Shown: one piece after another, positions 60,310 through 64,000 of the stretch
Position numbering within the stretch: the stretch's first letter is position 1
Layout of the letters: every line of letters starts with the position of its first letter
Source of the DNA: Poecilobothrus nobilitatus
Taxonomy: Eukaryota > Arthropoda > Insecta > Diptera > Dolichopodidae
Length of the DNA stretch: 64,000 nt
Direction: 5' to 3'
NCBI GenBank assembly: GCA_947095535.1
Contig: OX352773.1
Span: 74,294,591-74,358,590, forward strand
Notes under the pieces: generated by a model
What the model saw: only the letters and a program-made list of their open reading frames with translations
Told to the model about the DNA's origin: nothing
Databases searched by the model: none
Translations under genes and position numbers: made by a program

Positions 60310-61545
60310 CTCATAAAGCACGAGGTAGAGTGTAAGATACAAAACGAGAAACAGTGTAAGGTAACTGTGTCAACTTTAAGAAATCCGTACAAACATAATA
60401 CATGTTCAAAAAAAAATTTCAAATATCTAACTTAATTAAGTACAAAGATATTAATAAATTTCACAATATTGTATGACAGCTACACGAACCTCCTGTGTTA
60501 GATCGACCAAATCTTGCAAAAGCTAGAACTTAATTTCTTTTTTGACAACAGCCTTATTTTTTGACAACAGCTTAATTAGATATTGTGTTATTCAAAAAAA
60601 AATTATATGGCAACTAACTTGTTGAACTTATTGAAAGATGTCATTTATACAGGATATTCCAGAGCATATGTATCAGATTTTTTTAATTTATAAGTTGAAA
60701 TAAAAAATTTTTATTTATTTATTTATTTATTCATTTATATACAGTTACCGTGGTACATAAATGGTAGCTGTTATATAACCCCTGTTTCCTGGTAGGAATG
60801 TGGGGTGTACGAAATATTATGTGATATATTAAGTATTTTATATATTGCGATATATGAATATTTTTTTTTTTATATATTATAATTATTGTACCTAGCCGAG
60901 GATTGAACCGGAGACCTCTCATTCCCTTATGAATGAGAAGCGATGCGTCAACCACTGCACCAATGGCTGGATGATGAAAGATTTTTGTTTTATTTTTATT
61001 AATTTCAAAGAAAAATACTTATAAAACAAAAACACAATAGACCAAAGTTTCTTATTTTTTGACGTAGAATCCGATTTACATTGAAAAAAAAATAACCCTT
61101 TCCATTTAAAAATCGTGATTTAGGTGAATTTTCTGTTTGCAAATGTCATTTTCGATCTTTTGCAGAAGTAAAAATATCATCAATCAATGAGAGCAGCCCT
61201 GATTTAGTTAATAAATTTCTTTTTTTTTAATAATTTAAAATAACGACTCCTTCCCTGCAAAAAAAATACTAATACGCAACCTGTGGTACACTCAATATAA
61301 AAATAAGATGATAAAAATTTCAGAGTCCTAGTCCATTATTTTTTGAGTTATCAAGCACATAGAAATCGACTGAGAATTCAATCCTGTACTAAAATTTATG
61401 ATCTGAAAAATAGTCAAAAAATTAATGATATGTTACAGAGGCGATTTATACATCATTAGCTCTAAAGTTTCAAAGGAAAGTTTTCATCAAAATTTTAGTT
61501 ACGGGTATGCCTTTATTTTGAATGATACTGTAGATATGTATATAT
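60310..61545 (+). repeat. family D repeat, split by a SINE
   Basis: The left part (60310-60700) has GCACGAGGTAGAGTGTAAGA, TGTATGACAGCTACACGAAC and a GACCAAATCTTGCAAAAG unit. The right part (about 61170-61545) has TTTCAGAGTCCTAGTCCATT, TTTTTTGAGTTATCAAGCAC, ATCGACTGAGAATTCAATCC and GTTACGGGTATGCC. Both follow the order of the copy at 14545-15353. The family B SINE at 60711-60975 interrupts it. Confidence 0.5.
60711..60975 (-). mobile_element. tRNA-derived SINE, family B, inserted in family D
   Basis: On the minus strand, CATTGGTGCAGTGGTTGACG (A box) and CTCCGGTTCAATCCTCGGCT (B box) make a tRNA-like head at about 60893-60970. An anticodon-arm-like inverted repeat CTCATTC...GAATGAG lies between them. 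A body with ACACCCCACATTCCTACCAG follows and a (TAAA)n tail ends at 60711. The ORF 60731-60955 runs through it and is not a gene. Confidence 0.65.
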
Positions 61546-62799
61546 ATGTAAACAAATATATGTATAAATATTAAATATATATATGTAAAATGTATTCAAT
61601 ATAAGTAAAAAGTAAAACTAAAAGCAATCATTTCTTTCAAATTAGTTGAAAGAAAAATTAAAAAAAAAAAAATATTATGTATATAAAAAATGATAAGCTA
61701 CGTGACAAATTTAAGGAATTTTTTCCCGATTTTGTTTTTCCTTTTGTTTAAATTTGTTTAAATTATTGGAAAGAAATTCGCTTTTGCTTATTTTTAAAAG
61801 TTTTTTCCTTTCATTTCTTTTAATTTTTTTTTAATTTTTTTCTTTTTTTCAATATTTTATTCAAAAATCTAAATTTAATGTGTAGATTAGTGCCATTAGC
61901 ATTAGAAAGAATTGATGAACTTATGTTTAGGACGTGATTCTTAAAAATTAACTAATGGATCATACATTTTATTTGTTGTGTATATAGATTTTTAGTACTG
62001 ATTTAGGTATAAAGAAAAATATTATATAAAATAAAAGATTGCTTTTATTAGTATGACAGGTTTTTCAAATAACAATAATTTTTGGAATTTTCATCATTTG
62101 GTTGAAATTTTTTATTCTATAAAATTTAATATATGTACATACAAACATACATAGTTTTGTATTTGGATTATAACTTATAAACTTATTTCTTTAATTTGTT
62201 TTTTTTGTTTTTTTTTTGTTTTTTTGTTTTTGAAAAAAAAAAATTTATTTCATCAGTCTCTTTACATCAAATAGATTTATTCCCCCAGACAAAGTAGAAA
62301 AGTTGAAAGCTCTTTAATGTCTTGGAAAGGATTAGTGATAAAAAAAAATCAAAAATGTTCCAAAAATCGAGAAAATATTATAAGTTAGAAATTATTATTA
62401 GAAGTTTTTAGAAGAAATATGTAAAATATGATCAAATACTTGGCTATAATCTCAAAAGTATATACAATCGAGTATTATATTCTTTATTATAAATATTATC
62501 CAATATGATCTCTAGAAGACCACGAAACCTTTCTGATCTTGAAAATTATACGAACATTAAATTTAAATTATATAAGTTACGACACTAAGCCTATGACTTT
62601 ATTTTATTTTTCTAAAACTCTATCTTAATTTCTCAACAATTTTTGATCTAGAAGAGATTTGATTTCTCAAAAGATTTTTCTGAAGTCAAAGAAAATGAAA
62701 TCCAACCGAAGCCGAATTGAATTTAAATTTTTTTCTGGGGAAGATTCCAAAACCTTTTTCGTTATAATTTGATTTATATAACTATTATTTAAGCTATAT
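61546..62799. other. AT-rich stretch, no gene recognised
   Basis: Nothing is supported. Long T and A runs lie near 62200-62240. Confidence 0.4.
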
Positions 62800-62890
62800 T
62801 ATTTATATCACCCGCGTATTCCTCGGGTAATACACCATGCGCTTAATAACTCTGTCAATGATCCGTATGTAAAAACCCATATGTAAAGGC
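62800..62890 (-). mobile_element. tRNA-derived SINE, family A, head fragment
   Basis: CCTCGGGTAATACACCATGC then GCTTAATAACTCTGTCA parallels CTCGGTAAATAACCCACGTG, CTTAATTACTCCGACA at 26040-26080. Only the head region is left. Confidence 0.35.
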
Positions 62891-63869
62891 GAAAAATCAA
62901 TTCAAATTTTTTTATTGACTAATCTAATAAAACTGAAACCAAAAATTAATTTTTCAATTATAATTCTCGTTGGACACACGCAAAAACAAAAAAACAATCT
63001 TTTAAGAAATCCTTAAGAAATCCTTTTGAGAATCTGTTTTTTTTTCTAATTTTTTAACCTTTTTACAAGAAAATTTCCATTCTTATGGTATTTATTTTTT
63101 TACCGTCTTGCAAGAAATTAATTTTATCTTATTTTTATTCTTAAAATATTTAATTCCGACAGAATACTTCTTAAATCTAATGAAATGTAAAAGAAAACTC
63201 TTCAATTTTTAAATTAATGGTAATGTTTATTTTTGTTTTTTTTTTTTTTGTTTATTAATTCTTCAAAGTTAAAATATATTTTTTTTTTGTAGAAAACTCA
63301 AAACCTTTATCGGCAAATTTAACAAAAAAAAAAATCTATAGATATTGCGTGGGCAATCGGCACATAATTAAAGTAAAAAAGATAAACTTTTTGAAATTTT
63401 ATTTTATCAAATTACAATATGGTTCAAAGTGTTCTCTTTTTTAAATAAACATATTTTCTTTTGTAACGAACATTGACAAGATGATGAAATCAAAAGAAAT
63501 CGAAATAAACTTTACACACTTAAACTTTATAACCTTTTTTCTTTTGTTTGTCATTTTCTTTAAGCAAAAAAAAAAAAAAAACAATGACAAAAAAAAAATT
63601 ATATATTTACAAATCAGACATTTGAAAATCTAATAAAAAATAAAAGAATCCTATTTTATTTTGTAAAAAGATAAAAAAAAAGGGTTAAAAAAAATAATGT
63701 TTACCCCATGATTTAAGTTTATAACAAACACTTATAGTAGTAGCAATATTAACATTTTGTTTTTTTTTTAAATTGTTAATCATAATGTTAACACGTTTGG
63801 TATCGAGAATCATTACCGTTCTTCCGCGTTAAATATCGCGCTTTCAATAACTGTCAGAGGATAGGCTGT
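62891..63869. other. AT-rich stretch, no gene recognised
   Basis: Nothing is supported. A less AT-rich patch with CGCG words begins at about 63800. Confidence 0.35.
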
Positions 63870-64000
63870 CAGGATAAGTTTTGTATATCCTACATCTAAA
63901 GTATGGGTTATATTAACTTTGGTATGCTGCGTGTAACCACCAAAAGGAAGCAAATTAGATATGAACATGTATATATATTCTTAACCAGTGCAACTTCCTG
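63870..64000 (-). repeat. fly dispersed-repeat end, cut by window edge
   Basis: On the minus strand, GGTTAAGAATATATATACAT, a spacer, then TTTGCTTCCTTTTGGTGGTT, ACACGCAGCATACC and TATAACCC. The order AAGAATATATATAC, GCTTCCTTCTG, GTTACATAC, TATACCC is one I know from a very common intergenic repeat of Drosophila that also carries the GGACAGACGGACATGGCT block seen in family D. This match is from memory and only partial. The rest lies beyond the window. Confidence 0.35.

Noticed and set aside
60893..60970. Possible functional tRNA gene on the minus strand
   Set aside because: The anticodon arm is too long, the acceptor pairing is poor, and it continues into a body with a (TAAA)n tail, so it is a SINE head.

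Overview
The window looks like insect nuclear DNA, almost certainly from a fly (Diptera). By eye it is close to 80% A+T, full of A/T homopolymer runs, and gene-poor. The one intact protein-coding gene is an intronless neuropeptide GPCR whose seven-helix core and C-terminal tail closely match the Drosophila FMRFamide receptor (FMRFaR). I see no rRNA, no functional tRNA, no CRISPR array, and no bacterial-style operon. The AAT/Asn, TCA/Ser and ACA/Thr codon runs in the receptor fit an extremely AT-biased, repeat-expanding genome.

Layout. 0-4 kb: a dispersed repeat (family D), then a speculative minus-strand gene start with very short exons (about 1.88-3.45 kb). 4-15.4 kb: decayed transposons, including a hAT-like MITE nested inside an older mariner-type element (6.3-7.3 kb), a family C retroelement tail, a 293-bp tandem duplication joining a LINE tail to a tRNA-derived SINE (10.4-11.0 kb), and a long family D copy with internal tandem units and a terminal hairpin (14.5-15.35 kb). 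15.8-27.7 kb: five copies or fragments of one repeat (family E), all on the + strand, mixed with two TIR elements, two family C tails, two family F ends, and one SINE. 27.7-36.4 kb: the FMRFaR locus, with a probable 5'-UTR acceptor at about 30934, an A-rich leader, a CDS at 33130-35655, and an AATAAA at 35727. 36.4-64 kb: mostly anonymous AT-rich DNA with a mariner-like DD41D pseudo-transposon complete with TIRs and TA duplications (41.29-42.58 kb), a GC-richer repeat island (47.9-48.2 kb), a reverse-transcriptase relic abutting a pogo/Tigger-like MITE (53.2-54.3 kb), and several tRNA-derived SINEs (44.1, 56.4, 58.7, 60.0, 60.7 kb).

The receptor is the only functional gene I can defend. Most of the recognisable remainder is a graveyard of small non-autonomous elements. 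Noteworthy points are a roughly 160-residue Asn-rich insertion in the receptor's second extracellular loop, loss of the near-universal TM6 proline, the candidate micro-exon gene, and several TIR elements whose ends and target duplications can be read directly. All repeat families here were built by comparing copies within the window. The letters A-G are local labels, not database names.
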